Below are positions 63,541 to 64,000 of a stretch of 64,000 bases of DNA, piece by piece. A model generated the notes under the pieces. It saw only the letters and a program-made list of their open reading frames with translations. It did not search any database and was not told the origin of the DNA. Within the stretch, counting starts at the first letter, position 1, and each line of letters opens with the position of its first letter. The DNA comes from Aulosira sp. FACHB-615. GTDB lineage: Bacteria > Cyanobacteriota > Cyanobacteriia > Cyanobacteriales > Nostocaceae. The position numbers and the translations under genes were made by a program. The stretch covers positions 186,001 through 250,000 of the forward strand of contig NZ_JACJSE010000008.1 of the NCBI RefSeq assembly GCF_014698045.1, in the 5' to 3' direction.

Positions 63541-64000
63541 TTAGTTGGCTACGGCAGCACAGGTTAAATCCGGTTGTGTATAGCCACTGTGAATAGCAAC
63601 TAACTCAATTTTGCCTTGGGCGTTACGTCGCCAGCCAGTTGCTTGCACAAGTGTTTCTGGTGATTTTGATATTTGGGTTTGTGCTGGTTTTGTGGTGTAG
63701 AATGCAGAGATGTCACGAGTGTCTGACCAAGTGCGATCGCTCCTAATTTCCTGCGTGGGATTCTGCGGTATTCCACCCCGTCCTGTGGCGACAAAACTAC
63801 TCTCTGTATTCCCAAAACAACCACTAGCAATCTTTTGCGACGAATCAGTAAAGTTTCCTGGTAATTCCACTAAACCCGAATTGGGGTCAACACCAACGTT
63901 ATTAATTTTGACTGTGCCATTGACACTAAATGCAGAACTAGCTGTAATATCATTGGTCAAATCTGTTCTAGGGGTGAGGGTATTGCGATATTCCAGCCCG
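63541..64000 (-). CDS. TPS exoprotein, C-terminal part; 5' end beyond window
   Basis: 153 codons open to the right edge. The visible part is the common C-terminus: GLEYRNTLTPRTDLTNDITA, VDPNSGLVELPGNF, SSFVATGRGGIPQNP, SDTRDISAF, GWRRNAQGKIEL and a final LTCAAVAN. It shows that the array goes on to the right; the N-terminal signal and TPS domain should lie outside the window. Confidence 0.85.
   Translation of the reverse strand, partial: GLEYRNTLTPRTDLTNDITASSAFSVNGTVKINNVGVDPNSGLVELPGNFTDSSQKIASGCFGNTESSFVATGRGGIPQNPTQEIRSDRTWSDTRDISAFYTTKPAQTQISKSPETLVQATGWRRNAQGKIELVAIHSGYTQPDLTCAAVAN

Overview
The window comes from a filamentous, probably heterocyst-forming cyanobacterium of the Nostoc/Calothrix type. 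The HIP1 octamer GCGATCGC is frequent. Heptanucleotide CCCTACT repeats and very small dispersed repeats typical of Nostocales sit between genes. The families present (DUF928, exported TPR-CHAT, CHASE2 kinases, TPS exoproteins) are a cyanobacterial combination.

Positions 1-19.7 kb are a phage-derived element. A terminase pair (TerL truncated by the window edge, TerS) reads leftward. An HU paralogue, a DUF4055-type portal, a MuF-like head protein, a duplicated tail-fibre-like protein, neck and tail-terminator-like proteins and a tail tube protein follow, mostly rightward, with small accessory genes among them (DUF6527, Gp49-like, HTH, RHH, HNH-like, Cys-tailed proteins). I could not identify a major capsid protein, tape measure or integrase here. 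The right part of the element (15.2-19.6 kb) is a separate module of coiled-coil and membrane proteins ending in a membrane-anchored HerA/FtsK-like ATPase. The element ends at a 3' half of tRNA-Thr(UGU), a probable attachment site. Twelve bases further on is a sequence very like the left end of a type V-K CRISPR-associated (Tn7-like) transposon, with no transposase or Cas gene in the window.

From 20.7 kb to the right edge every gene I accept is on the minus strand. In transcription order (right to left) there is an array of filamentous-haemagglutinin/TPS exoproteins (ten complete, one cut by the window edge, one decayed), with a Uma2-family protein, an LRV-repeat protein and a pilin-G/H-like exported protein interspersed. 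These are followed by an exported TPR-CHAT (caspase-like) protein, an exported DUF928 protein with an amplified repeat, a CHASE2 hybrid histidine kinase and a second receiver-kinase protein. I read this as one cell-surface module: secreted beta-helix proteins, a predicted exported protease, a periplasmic partner and an envelope-sensing phosphorelay. No TpsB outer-membrane transporter is present, so it must be encoded elsewhere. The exoprotein genes are mosaics of one another with near-identical ends and intergenic regions, which points to continuing duplication and gene conversion.
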